Origin: Clostridia bacterium
GTDB lineage: Bacteria > Bacillota > Clostridia > Oscillospirales > CAG-272
DNA: 40,108 nucleotides
Direction: 5' to 3'
Assembly (NCBI GenBank): GCA_017415485.1
Contig: JAFQGP010000011.1
Span: 1 to 40,108, forward strand
Below are positions 15,939-22,424 of the stretch, in pieces (within the stretch, counting starts at the first letter, position 1; each line of letters begins with the position of its first letter). The notes beneath the pieces were generated by a model, which saw only the letters and a program-made list of their open reading frames with translations, did no database searches and had not been told where the DNA came from. The translations under genes were made by a program, and so were the position numbers.

Positions 15939-17447
15939 ATGAAAAAAGCTACTTTGAGATTTACTTCACTCATTTTGATCGGTTTTATTCTTTTGACTTC
16001 ATGTGTATTTGCATCCTGTGCCGACACCGGCAAAGAGAATGAGCAAACGTCCGCTACCCCTGCGGCAACCGAAAATACTCCCGATACCGCCGCGGCGACA
16101 GAGGAGGATACAACTCCAGTCTTCCCCGAGGCAAATTACGGCGGAGATTCTTTCGTCATTATTTCCCGCAGCCCTTCTGCCTCCTCGTATCCCGCGTTTT
16201 ATATCGGAACCGAGGAACCCACCGACGTTATGAGCTCTGCCGTGTATACCAGAAATACCAACACGGAAGAAAAATACGGCATCAAGATCGAGCAGGTGGC
16301 TTCTGACAGTATATCGACGAGCGTTAAAAACGGAGTCGATGCCGGTATGCTTGATTTCGACGTTATCCTCAATCAGAGAGAAAGCCTTGCTTCTCTTGCC
16401 ACGAGCGGCTACCTTTATGATTTTAACGAACTGGGACTCGATTTTACAAATCCTTGGTGGGATGCAAACTGCGCCGAGGGCTATGAGATGGGCGGCAAGC
16501 TCTTCATCATGGCAAACGATACCAGCGTCAGCAACCTTGCGGGCGCAAGATTCTTCTTCTTCAACAAGAATCTTATCAAGGATTATCAGCTCACGAGCCC
16601 TCATACTTATATTCAGGAAAACAACTGGACACTCGATAATTTCCTCAGCCTCGTCAATGCGGTTTACACCGATGACGGCGACGGCGAAAGAACCGGCTCG
16701 GACGTTTACGGCCTTCTTATGGAAACGGGTGCCACAAACGGCAACGCCATCCATATGCTCATCGGTTGCGGCATCAAGTTCTCGGAAAAGGACGCAGACG
16801 GCCATCTGATCGTTAACCCCGACCTTGAAAAGATCGACAATATCTTCGCAAAGCTTTCCTCAGTACTGAAGGGCAATACTTGCCTTGACTACAGTGCGGC
16901 ATCGAACGGCGCGGACTATTCCGATTTCGGCAACAAGTATAACTATTGCAGAAATCTTTTCGCGCAGGATCACTTCCTCTTCGTTCAGGCCAATATGGCT
17001 GTTACCAATCAGGTAAGTGATATGGAAGGCGACGGCTACGGCATTGCCCCCAACCCGAAGTTCTCCGCAGATCAGGAGTCCTATTACCATAAGATGGATA
17101 AGCTTTCGAATATCTGGGGCATCCCGAATTCTGAAAAGCTTGATTACGGTATGATCGCAAACGTTATGGATTATTGGGCTTATGAATCAAGCCGTACCGT
17201 AATGCCCGCATATTACGAGATCACCGTCAAGACCAGACGTACCAACGACCCCTATGACATCGAAATGCTCGACGTTGTAAAGGCGACCATCTGCTATGAC
17301 ATTTCGGAAGTTTTCGGAATCGACGTTACCTCCGCGCTTTGGAACGGCTATGCCAACAACTCGCTTTCCTCCGCCTGGGCAACACAGAGCAAGGCGGTAA
17401 AGAGACAGCTTACGTCGTTTAATGATACGATAGATAAGCTGGGGTAA
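15939..17447 (+). CDS. Extracellular solute-binding lipoprotein (orphan)
   Basis: A 502-residue exported protein. It has a lipoprotein signal with lipobox LTSC (lipidated C22; a second Cys at 27 is less canonical), a low-complexity T/A/E/P linker to about residue 60, then a large solute-binding fold with family-1 features: GDSFVIISR, LDFDVILNQRES, a FDFNELGLDF-like YDFNELGLDF, WWDANCAEGYEMGGK and NNWTLDNFLSLVNAVYTDDGDGERTG (partly quoted as WTLDNF). These are typical of carbohydrate ABC-transporter binding proteins in clostridia. No permease or ATPase genes are adjacent, so it must share a transporter encoded elsewhere or work as a sensor. GAGAGGT precedes the ATG. The substrate is unknown; the convergent sugar-isomerase-like gene hints at carbohydrate. 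Confidence 0.85.
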   Translation: MKKATLRFTSLILIGFILLTSCVFASCADTGKENEQTSATPAATENTPDTAAATEEDTTPVFPEANYGGDSFVIISRSPSASSYPAFYIGTEEPTDVMSSAVYTRNTNTEEKYGIKIEQVASDSISTSVKNGVDAGMLDFDVILNQRESLASLATSGYLYDFNELGLDFTNPWWDANCAEGYEMGGKLFIMANDTSVSNLAGARFFFFNKNLIKDYQLTSPHTYIQENNWTLDNFLSLVNAVYTDDGDGERTGSDVYGLLMETGATNGNAIHMLIGCGIKFSEKDADGHLIVNPDLEKIDNIFAKLSSVLKGNTCLDYSAASNGADYSDFGNKYNYCRNLFAQDHFLFVQANMAVTNQVSDMEGDGYGIAPNPKFSADQESYYHKMDKLSNIWGIPNSEKLDYGMIANVMDYWAYESSRTVMPAYYEITVKTRRTNDPYDIEMLDVVKATICYDISEVFGIDVTSALWNGYANNSLSSAWATQSKAVKRQLTSFNDTIDKLG

Positions 17448-17449
17448 AA

Positions 17450-17475
17450 GAGTGCAGAGTGCAGAGTGCAGAGTT
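17450..17475 (+). repeat. Tandem heptamer repeat, left copy
   Basis: Three perfect head-to-tail copies of GAGTGCA plus a partial fourth (GAGT), starting two bases after the stop of the solute-binding protein gene. An inverted set occurs at 17720-17747. Confidence 0.9.
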
Positions 17476-17574
17476 AAGGATGATTTCCTCGCGTTGCTCG
17501 GAAATCGGCTATTGTGATAATTTAATTTGGTGTTGATGATCCATTATTAAGTGGTTGAGTTAGACCCAAATCAA

Positions 17575-17620
17575 AAAATCTCGGATATTGAGAAGTTCGC
17601 TTCAAAATATCCGAGATTTT
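17575..17620. terminator. Strong bidirectional terminator with TTCG tetraloop
   Basis: A 15-bp perfect stem (17575-17589 with 17606-17620, containing ATCTCGGATATT) encloses a small internal loop and GAAG-TTCG-CTTC. T-rich sequence follows on both strands (best on the minus strand), between two convergent genes. The rest of the gap 17448-17745 has only a short hairpin (TTTTCGC/GCGAAAA near 17690-17706) and the heptamer repeats. Confidence 0.85.
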
Positions 17621-17719
17621 CAATTTACTTGTTATAACTTTTGCATTACACAAAATTTTATCAGCACAGCACAAAATTATTGATCTTATTTTCGCTTCAG
17701 CGAAAATATTCCTTCATTC

Positions 17720-17747
17720 TGCACTCTGCACTCTGCATTCTGCACTT
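17720..17747 (-). repeat. Tandem heptamer repeat, right inverted copy
   Basis: Four head-to-tail heptamers, TGCACTC twice, then TGCATTC and TGCACTT, which are the reverse complement of the GAGTGCA array at 17450. The last overlaps the stop codon of the gene at 17746. Confidence 0.9.
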
Positions 17748-18600
17748 ATTTTATCTTCCCATCCCTCAAGTCTCTCATATTCTGAGTAAGCTCTTCGGGC
17801 GTGATGGGATTTTCGGGATCGCGGTTCTTTGCCTTTGCGGGAACCTCATACATAAGAGGACCTTCATATCCGCGTGCAACGAGAGTGTCAACGATGTCGT
17901 TCCACTTGTTGATGCCTGTGCCGGGAAGAGTGTGTCTTTCGTCAAGAACACCGTTTTCATCGCGGTAATAGTCGGAAATATGTATCGAAAGGAGCTCAAG
18001 TCCCGCATCGGCTACGTTGTTGATGTAATCAACGTTGTCCTCGATAAGATTGTGGTTTGTATCGAAGATAACGCCTGCGCCCGTGCCCTTGACAAGCTCG
18101 ATCATTTCATCCGATGTTCTGGTAAGGCAGGTCCTGGGGAGGTTTTCAACTGCAAGGCGAACTTCGTTTTCCTTTGCGACCTCTGCGAGTTCGATGATCG
18201 CTTCGCGGGAAAGACGAAGTCTTTCGGGACGATCCTCGTCTGCAATCGGCTCGGAAGAGGGATGAAGTACGATTACCTTCACTCCTGCGCGAGCAGCGGC
18301 TTCGATAAGTGTGCGGTTGGTTACAATGGTAATAGCGCGCAGTTCTTTGTCTGCATTCGAAATGTCAAGCTTGCGCGAGAAGGGAAGATGGAAGGACCAA
18401 GGCTCGAGCCCGCTCTTTCTGACGGTCTCAAGGATCTTTTCCGCATTCTTCGGGAAGTCGCAGTTTCTCATATAGAAAATGTAGTTTCCCGTGTATTCAA
18501 GGTAATCAAGTCCCGCTTTAGCAAGAGGAGCAAGAGCTTCCTCTGCAAGACTTCCGGTAAAACAGCTCGAAGAGCCGATTTTCATTTCTTCACGTTTCAT
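17746..18600 (-). CDS. Sugar phosphate isomerase/epimerase family TIM-barrel protein
   Basis: A 284-residue xylose-isomerase-like TIM barrel (AP endonuclease family 2). Metal and active-site positions are intact: H113 in VLHPSSE, E152 in AVENLPR, D180 and H183 in IFDTNHN, H207 in SIHISDY, H223, and E252 in MYEVP. There is no signal peptide. It probably isomerises or epimerises a sugar or polyol, but the substrate cannot be read from sequence; family members range from ketose epimerases to inosose dehydratases. The ATG at 18600 follows AAGGAGA and a near-perfect promoter. It is transcribed alone, divergent from infC and convergent with the solute-binding protein gene; the C-terminal stop abuts a heptamer repeat. 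Confidence 0.85.
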   Translation of the reverse strand: MKREEMKIGSSSCFTGSLAEEALAPLAKAGLDYLEYTGNYIFYMRNCDFPKNAEKILETVRKSGLEPWSFHLPFSRKLDISNADKELRAITIVTNRTLIEAAARAGVKVIVLHPSSEPIADEDRPERLRLSREAIIELAEVAKENEVRLAVENLPRTCLTRTSDEMIELVKGTGAGVIFDTNHNLIEDNVDYINNVADAGLELLSIHISDYYRDENGVLDERHTLPGTGINKWNDIVDTLVARGYEGPLMYEVPAKAKNRDPENPITPEELTQNMRDLRDGKIK

Positions 18601-18641
18601 ATTTAATTCTCCTTAATATATGATTGGTAATAACCGTTATT

Positions 18642-18670
18642 ATTGTATCATCGAGCGCCGCACTTGTCAA
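18642..18670 (-). promoter_or_regulatory. Sigma-A promoter of the TIM-barrel gene
   Basis: On the minus strand: -35 TTGACA (18665-18670), 17-bp spacer, -10 TACAAT (18642-18647). Confidence 0.85.
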
Positions 18671-18728
18671 GTAATTTCGGAAAAAAGAAAAATATTTTGG
18701 ATAATTGAAAAAATATTTCAAAAACCTA

Positions 18729-18757
18729 TTGACAAATGCGCAGAGGTGTGGTATAAT
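18729..18757 (+). promoter_or_regulatory. Consensus sigma-A promoter of infC-rpmI-rplT
   Basis: Perfect -35 TTGACA (18729-18734), 17-bp spacer, perfect -10 TATAAT (18752-18757). The transcript begins about 145 bases before infC, leaving a long structured leader. Confidence 0.9.
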
Positions 18758-18763
18758 TTATCG

Positions 18764-18895
18764 GCAATAAAGAAGAACTCTCCGTTCTCACCCTGCCGCA
18801 AGGGCGCGCAGGTGTTAATAATTTCAAGCTGTTCCTCTTCGGGAGCAGTATGATCTTGTGCGGCACGGAGTTTCTTCGTGTCATTTTTTATTTTC
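18764..18895 (+). promoter_or_regulatory. infC leader with attenuator, probable L20-responsive ribosomal-protein leader
   Basis: The leader contains a GAAC/GTTC hairpin (18774-18786), CCTGC/GCAGG arms (18792-18812), a CTGTTCC/GGAGCAG hairpin (18829-18848) and a terminator (18862-18889). TGCCGCA at 18794-18800 is perfectly complementary to TGCGGCA at 18859-18865, which overlaps the 5' arm of the terminator: two competing folds, that is, a classical attenuator. In Bacillus the same operon is controlled by L20 binding a long-range leader structure; position and architecture agree, though L20 binding here is inferred. Confidence 0.7.
18862..18889 (+). terminator. Attenuator terminator before infC
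   Basis: GGCACGGA (18862-18869) pairs with TTCGTGTC (18875-18882), two wobble pairs, five-base loop, followed by A and six T. It ends only 6 bases before the infC ribosome-binding site. Confidence 0.75.
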
Positions 18896-18909
18896 GGAGG
18901 TGAGCTGTT

Positions 18910-19425
18910 ATAGCTGCAAAAGAATTACTCGTAAACGAGAGCATCAAGGCTAAAGAAGTACGAGTTATCGGACCCGACGGTGAGCAGATCGGTATTATGT
19001 CTTCCGACAACGCCCTTCGCACCGCATACGACAAGGGTCTCGACCTTGTCCTCATTTCCCCCAATGCACAGCCCCCTGTATGTCGCATAGTTGACTACGG
19101 CCGCTACCGCTATGAGCAGGAAAAGAGAGAGAAGGAAGCAAAGAAAAAGCAGAATATCATCGAGGTCAAGGAGGTACAGCTTTCCTGCCGTATCGAAAAC
19201 CACGACTTCGAAACCAAGGTCAAGCATGCAATGCGCTTCCTCGGTGAAGGCAATAAGGTCAAGGCCGTATTGCGTTTCCGCGGACGTGAGATGAGCCATC
19301 AGGAGATCGGTAAGGAGATCCTTGAGCGTTTCCGTGAAGCTGTAAGCGAGGCGGGAACAGTCGATAAGACTCCCAATCTCGAGGGCAAGCTGATGACCAT
19401 GATAGTAAACCCCATTAAGAAATAA
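18910..19425 (+). CDS. infC: Translation initiation factor IF-3, with AUA start codon
   Basis: Binds the 30S subunit, blocks premature 50S joining and checks start codons. The family's N-terminal signature is present as VNESIKAKEVRVIGPDGEQIG (in parts), which lies upstream of the first ATG (18997), so that ATG cannot be the start. The frame is closed by TGA at 18901, and the only well-placed codon is ATA at 18910, six bases after a perfect GGAGGTGA. This gives 171 residues, the normal length. IF-3 genes elsewhere start at AUU or similar rare codons, which allows IF-3 to repress its own synthesis; AUA would do the same. The C-terminal domain (FETKVKHAMRFLGEGNKVKA, then FRGREMSH) is complete. 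First gene of infC-rpmI-rplT. Confidence 0.93.
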   Translation: MAAKELLVNESIKAKEVRVIGPDGEQIGIMSSDNALRTAYDKGLDLVLISPNAQPPVCRIVDYGRYRYEQEKREKEAKKKQNIIEVKEVQLSCRIENHDFETKVKHAMRFLGEGNKVKAVLRFRGREMSHQEIGKEILERFREAVSEAGTVDKTPNLEGKLMTMIVNPIKK

Positions 19426-19502
19426 GTCAACCTGCCGCAAGCGCGGCTCGCTCGGCGAAAGCCGAATAAAAGAAAAAATAATTTATCACAGGAGATACAA
19501 AA

Positions 19503-19697
19503 ATGGGAAAAGTTAAGACACACAAGGCCTCTGCAAAGCGTTTCTCGGTAACCGGAAACGGCAAGGTAAAGATGGGACACTCGCATCACCGTCATAAGCT
19601 CGGTCTGAAGGATCAGAAGAGAAAGAGACATCTTCGTACCGGCGAGTATGTAAACGGCAAGATGGCTGCGAACATCCGCGCACTCATTCAGAAGTAA
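19503..19697 (+). CDS. rpmI: 50S ribosomal protein L35
   Basis: A 64-residue, strongly basic protein with the L35 pattern [22 protein letters not shown] and GHSHHRHKL, ending NIRALIQK (quoted in parts). Full length for the family. Preceded by ACAGGAG. It lies between infC and rplT as in nearly all bacteria; the 77-base gap from infC carries a second copy of CCTGCCGCAAG (19431-19441), which also occurs in the leader. Confidence 0.97.
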   Translation: MGKVKTHKASAKRFSVTGNGKVKMGHSHHRHKLGLKDQKRKRHLRTGEYVNGKMAANIRALIQK

Positions 19698-19733
19698 TCG
19701 GATACCGCGAAAGAATTTTAGGAGGAAAGAATT

Positions 19734-20087
19734 ATGGCAAGAATTAAGGGCGCGATGATGACGCGCAAGAGAAGAAATAAAGTCCTCAAGGCCGCTAAGG
19801 GTTACTGGGGCTCAAAGAGCAAGCACTTTAAGATGGCTAAGCAGGCCGTTATGAAGAGCGGTAACTACGCTTTCATCGGTCGCAAGCTCAAGAAGAGAGA
19901 TTTCCGTCGCCTTTGGATCACCCGTATCTCGGCTGAGGCTAAGGTTAACGGTATGAACTACTCCACCTTTATGCACGGACTCAAGAAGGCTGGCATCGAG
20001 CTCAACCGCAAGATGCTCGCAGAGCTCGCTGTAAGCGATAAGGCTGGTTTTGCTGCTCTCGTTGAGAAGGCAAAGGCTGCCCTCTAA
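19734..20087 (+). CDS. rplT: 50S ribosomal protein L20
   Basis: A 117-residue large-subunit assembly protein beginning [22 protein letters not shown], with [21 protein letters not shown] in the middle (parts quoted), as in all L20 proteins. Besides its structural role, L20 is the known repressor of this operon in several bacteria by binding its own mRNA; the leader structure upstream of infC is consistent with that. Preceded by AGGAGGAAAG. Last gene before a strong terminator. Confidence 0.97.
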   Translation: MARIKGAMMTRKRRNKVLKAAKGYWGSKSKHFKMAKQAVMKSGNYAFIGRKLKKRDFRRLWITRISAEAKVNGMNYSTFMHGLKKAGIELNRKMLAELAVSDKAGFAALVEKAKAAL

Positions 20088-20100
20088 GCACTAAATTAAT

Positions 20101-20136
20101 AGGGGCTGTATGCAAATTTTGTTTGCGACAGCCCCT
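20101..20136 (+). terminator. Terminator of infC-rpmI-rplT
   Basis: AGGGGCTGT (20101-20109) pairs with ACAGCCCCT (20128-20136); GCAAA/TTTGC extends the stem inward. A T-containing tail (GTTTCGGTATTTTT) follows. Confidence 0.8.
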
Positions 20137-20196
20137 GTTTCGGTATTTTTACGTTGTAAAATTTGATAAAATTCGACAAATCAGGAGGAGATCCGA

Positions 20197-21024
20197 ATGC
20201 CTTTCGCTAAGGAAATCATCACCTCAAGACAAAATCCCACGGTCGTCAAGCTCTGTGCCCTCCTTGATAAAAAGGAACGCAGAAAGACCCGACTTTTTCG
20301 CATTGACGGTCATAAGCTCGTAAGCGAAGCCATTGATTGCGGTGCACATATCGACCTTGTTGCGATCTGCTCCGAAAAGGCAGACCGCTTGTTGCCGCTT
20401 GCCGAAAAGAGTGGCGCAAAAACAGTACTGCTTTCTCCCGAGGTCTTTTCGAAGATCACAGAGGAAAAGGCTCCCGACGGAATCATCGCCGTTGTGAAAT
20501 ATATCGATGAGATACATAAAGAACTTTCTTTGTCCGAGATACCCGAACTTGCGTCTTCGGATAAAAGAATTATGGCTTTCGAATCCTTGCGTGACCCCGG
20601 AAACCTCGGAACCGTCATTCGTTCGGCTTCCGCATTCGGGGTAGACACGCTTCTTCTGTCCGCCGACTGCGCGGATATATATAACCCCAAAACGCTTCGC
20701 GGCGCAATGGGCGCAATTTTCTCCCGCGAAATACTTTTCTGCGATGACCTTCCGGCGGCGCTCGCCCGCTTTTCCTGCGAGGGAAGAAGAGTGCTTGCGG
20801 CAATTCTCGACAGCGAGGCGGTGTCGGTCGAAAAGTCGGCTCTCACCGAAAGGGATATAGTCCTCATCGGCAACGAGGGCCACGGCCTCAGCCGCGCGGC
20901 AGTCGATGCATCCGACCTGTCGGTCATATTGCCCATCAATACCGGCAAGGGCGTAGAATCGCTCAACGCCGCAACGGCGGCATCGGTGTTTATGTGGGAG
21001 CAGAGAAGAGTTTCCGCAAAATAA
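20197..21024 (+). CDS. TrmH/SpoU-family RNA 2'-O-methyltransferase
   Basis: Methylates a ribose 2'-OH in rRNA or tRNA using S-adenosylmethionine. The 275-residue protein has an N-terminal L30e-like substrate-binding domain (about 1-105) and the SPOUT domain with the three motifs RDPGNLGTVIRSA, IGNEGHGLS and SLNAATAASVFMWE that form the knot and cofactor site. The target site cannot be read from sequence; the gene is placed, as in many clostridia, between rplT and dprA. A GGAGGAG site precedes the ATG. No clear promoter is visible after the rplT terminator. Confidence 0.93.
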   Translation: MPFAKEIITSRQNPTVVKLCALLDKKERRKTRLFRIDGHKLVSEAIDCGAHIDLVAICSEKADRLLPLAEKSGAKTVLLSPEVFSKITEEKAPDGIIAVVKYIDEIHKELSLSEIPELASSDKRIMAFESLRDPGNLGTVIRSASAFGVDTLLLSADCADIYNPKTLRGAMGAIFSREILFCDDLPAALARFSCEGRRVLAAILDSEAVSVEKSALTERDIVLIGNEGHGLSRAAVDASDLSVILPINTGKGVESLNAATAASVFMWEQRRVSAK

Positions 21025-21042
21025 GAGAGGGGAGGGAGCAAA

Positions 21043-22332
21043 ATGAGCAACTTCACAAAAGAAGGAATACTTTACGAAATATGGCTTACGACCTGCATTT
21101 CCGCGGGCACTACGGCATATGAAAAGCTTTTTGAGCACTATTCCACGGCATATGACGTCTATCGCGCCGATATCGGCGAGCTTGAAAGAATAGGTCTTCC
21201 TGAAAGACTGTTGGCTAATCTTTCAAGAAAAGATCTCAGACGCGCATCCGATGCGGCTGATTTCTGCCTCAGAAAAGATGTGAGGCTTTTTGTCAGAGGC
21301 GAAGCGGGCTATCCCGAACGTCTTGAATCGATTCCAAACCCTCCATATGCACTTTATGTTAAGGGCGATATAAGATGCGCCGAAAATGAATATTCAACCT
21401 CGATCGTAGGAACTCGCAATATGAGTGAATACGGAATGAATATGGCGTATAAGATAGCTTATGAGCTTGCTTCTGCAGGCGCCGCTATCGTCAGCGGTAT
21501 GGCTCTCGGAGTTGACGGAGTCGCACACGTCGGCGCACTTGAGGCAAACGGCGACACCATTGCCGTTCTCGGAAGCGGACTTGATAAGGTATACCCTCCC
21601 GCTCACAGAAGGCTTATGGGTATCATCGCGGAGCGCGGTGCGCTCGTCAGCGAGTATGCTCCCGGAACTCCTCCGATGAGCGGCAATTTCCCGCTTCGCA
21701 ACAGAATAATCAGCGGACTTTCGCGTTCAACTCTCGTCATTGAGGGCAATACAAACAGCGGCTCGATGCTCACTGCTCGCGAGGCGATAAGACAGGGCAG
21801 AGATATTTTTGCCATCCCCGGCAATGTCGGCATCAGCAACGCTCTCGGAACCAACGTGCTCATTCGCGACGGCGCGAGGGTAGCACTTTCAGCGCGCGAT
21901 ATAATCGGCATTAGGGGAGACAGAGGAATTGATCTCGACCGACTTGCTGATGCTGAACTCAATTCGACTCTTGATATCAACACTTTGAAATACTACGGCG
22001 TTTCTCCCGCCGCATACATTGCCGAGCCCGCACCGCGCGAGGAGATCGGCAGGCTCGAACCCATCCCCGAAAAGAAGCCCGTTCGCCGCCAAGAAAAGAA
22101 GAGATCCGAGCCCGAAGCGGTAAAAGAACCTAAAAGATATTCTCTCGCGCCGCTTCCCGACGGCATTATGAAAGAAATTTATGAATCCATGCCCGTTGGC
22201 ACACCGGTCAGTGCGGATTTCTTTGCGGGGCTTGGAATTTTGTCGGGTGAACTCGTCGGACATCTCTCTATGCTCGAGGTTATGGGATACATCACTTCGG
22301 CTCCCGGCGGAACTTATTTAAGAGAAATTTGA
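21043..22332 (+). CDS. dprA: DNA-processing protein DprA
   Basis: Loads RecA on single-stranded DNA during natural transformation. The 429-residue protein has an N-terminal helix-hairpin-helix-like region, then the Rossmann-type DprA core: SIVGTRNMSEYG, IVSGMALGVDGVAHVGAL, LGSGLDKVYPPAH, SEYAPGTPP, FPLRNRIISGLS and AIPGN. A charged P/E/K/R linker (about 325-365) leads to a C-terminal winged-helix domain (VSADFFAGLGILSGELVGHLS in part). Length is at the long end owing to the linker. It follows the TrmH gene by 18 bases and has a GGAGGGAG site. topA next, with its own promoter, is the usual order. Confidence 0.95.
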   Translation: MSNFTKEGILYEIWLTTCISAGTTAYEKLFEHYSTAYDVYRADIGELERIGLPERLLANLSRKDLRRASDAADFCLRKDVRLFVRGEAGYPERLESIPNPPYALYVKGDIRCAENEYSTSIVGTRNMSEYGMNMAYKIAYELASAGAAIVSGMALGVDGVAHVGALEANGDTIAVLGSGLDKVYPPAHRRLMGIIAERGALVSEYAPGTPPMSGNFPLRNRIISGLSRSTLVIEGNTNSGSMLTAREAIRQGRDIFAIPGNVGISNALGTNVLIRDGARVALSARDIIGIRGDRGIDLDRLADAELNSTLDINTLKYYGVSPAAYIAEPAPREEIGRLEPIPEKKPVRRQEKKRSEPEAVKEPKRYSLAPLPDGIMKEIYESMPVGTPVSADFFAGLGILSGELVGHLSMLEVMGYITSAPGGTYLREI

Positions 22333-22341
22333 AATTTCCTC

Positions 22342-22370
22342 TTGACAAGCGAAAAAAAACAGTATACAAT
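22342..22370 (+). promoter_or_regulatory. Sigma-A promoter of topA
   Basis: -35 TTGACA (22342-22347), 17-bp spacer, -10 TACAAT (22365-22370), in the 92-base gap after dprA. The mRNA 5' end would form a hairpin: AAAATAGG (22373-22380) with CCTATTTT (22396-22403). Confidence 0.8.
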
Positions 22371-22424
22371 ATAAAATAGGCATTTTTGCACGAAACCTAT
22401 TTTCGAAAGGAAAAACTCAGTCGT

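Noticed and set aside
17450..17747. Heptamer arrays as a CRISPR remnant
   Set aside because: Units are 7 bases, head-to-tail without spacers, and no cas genes are nearby.
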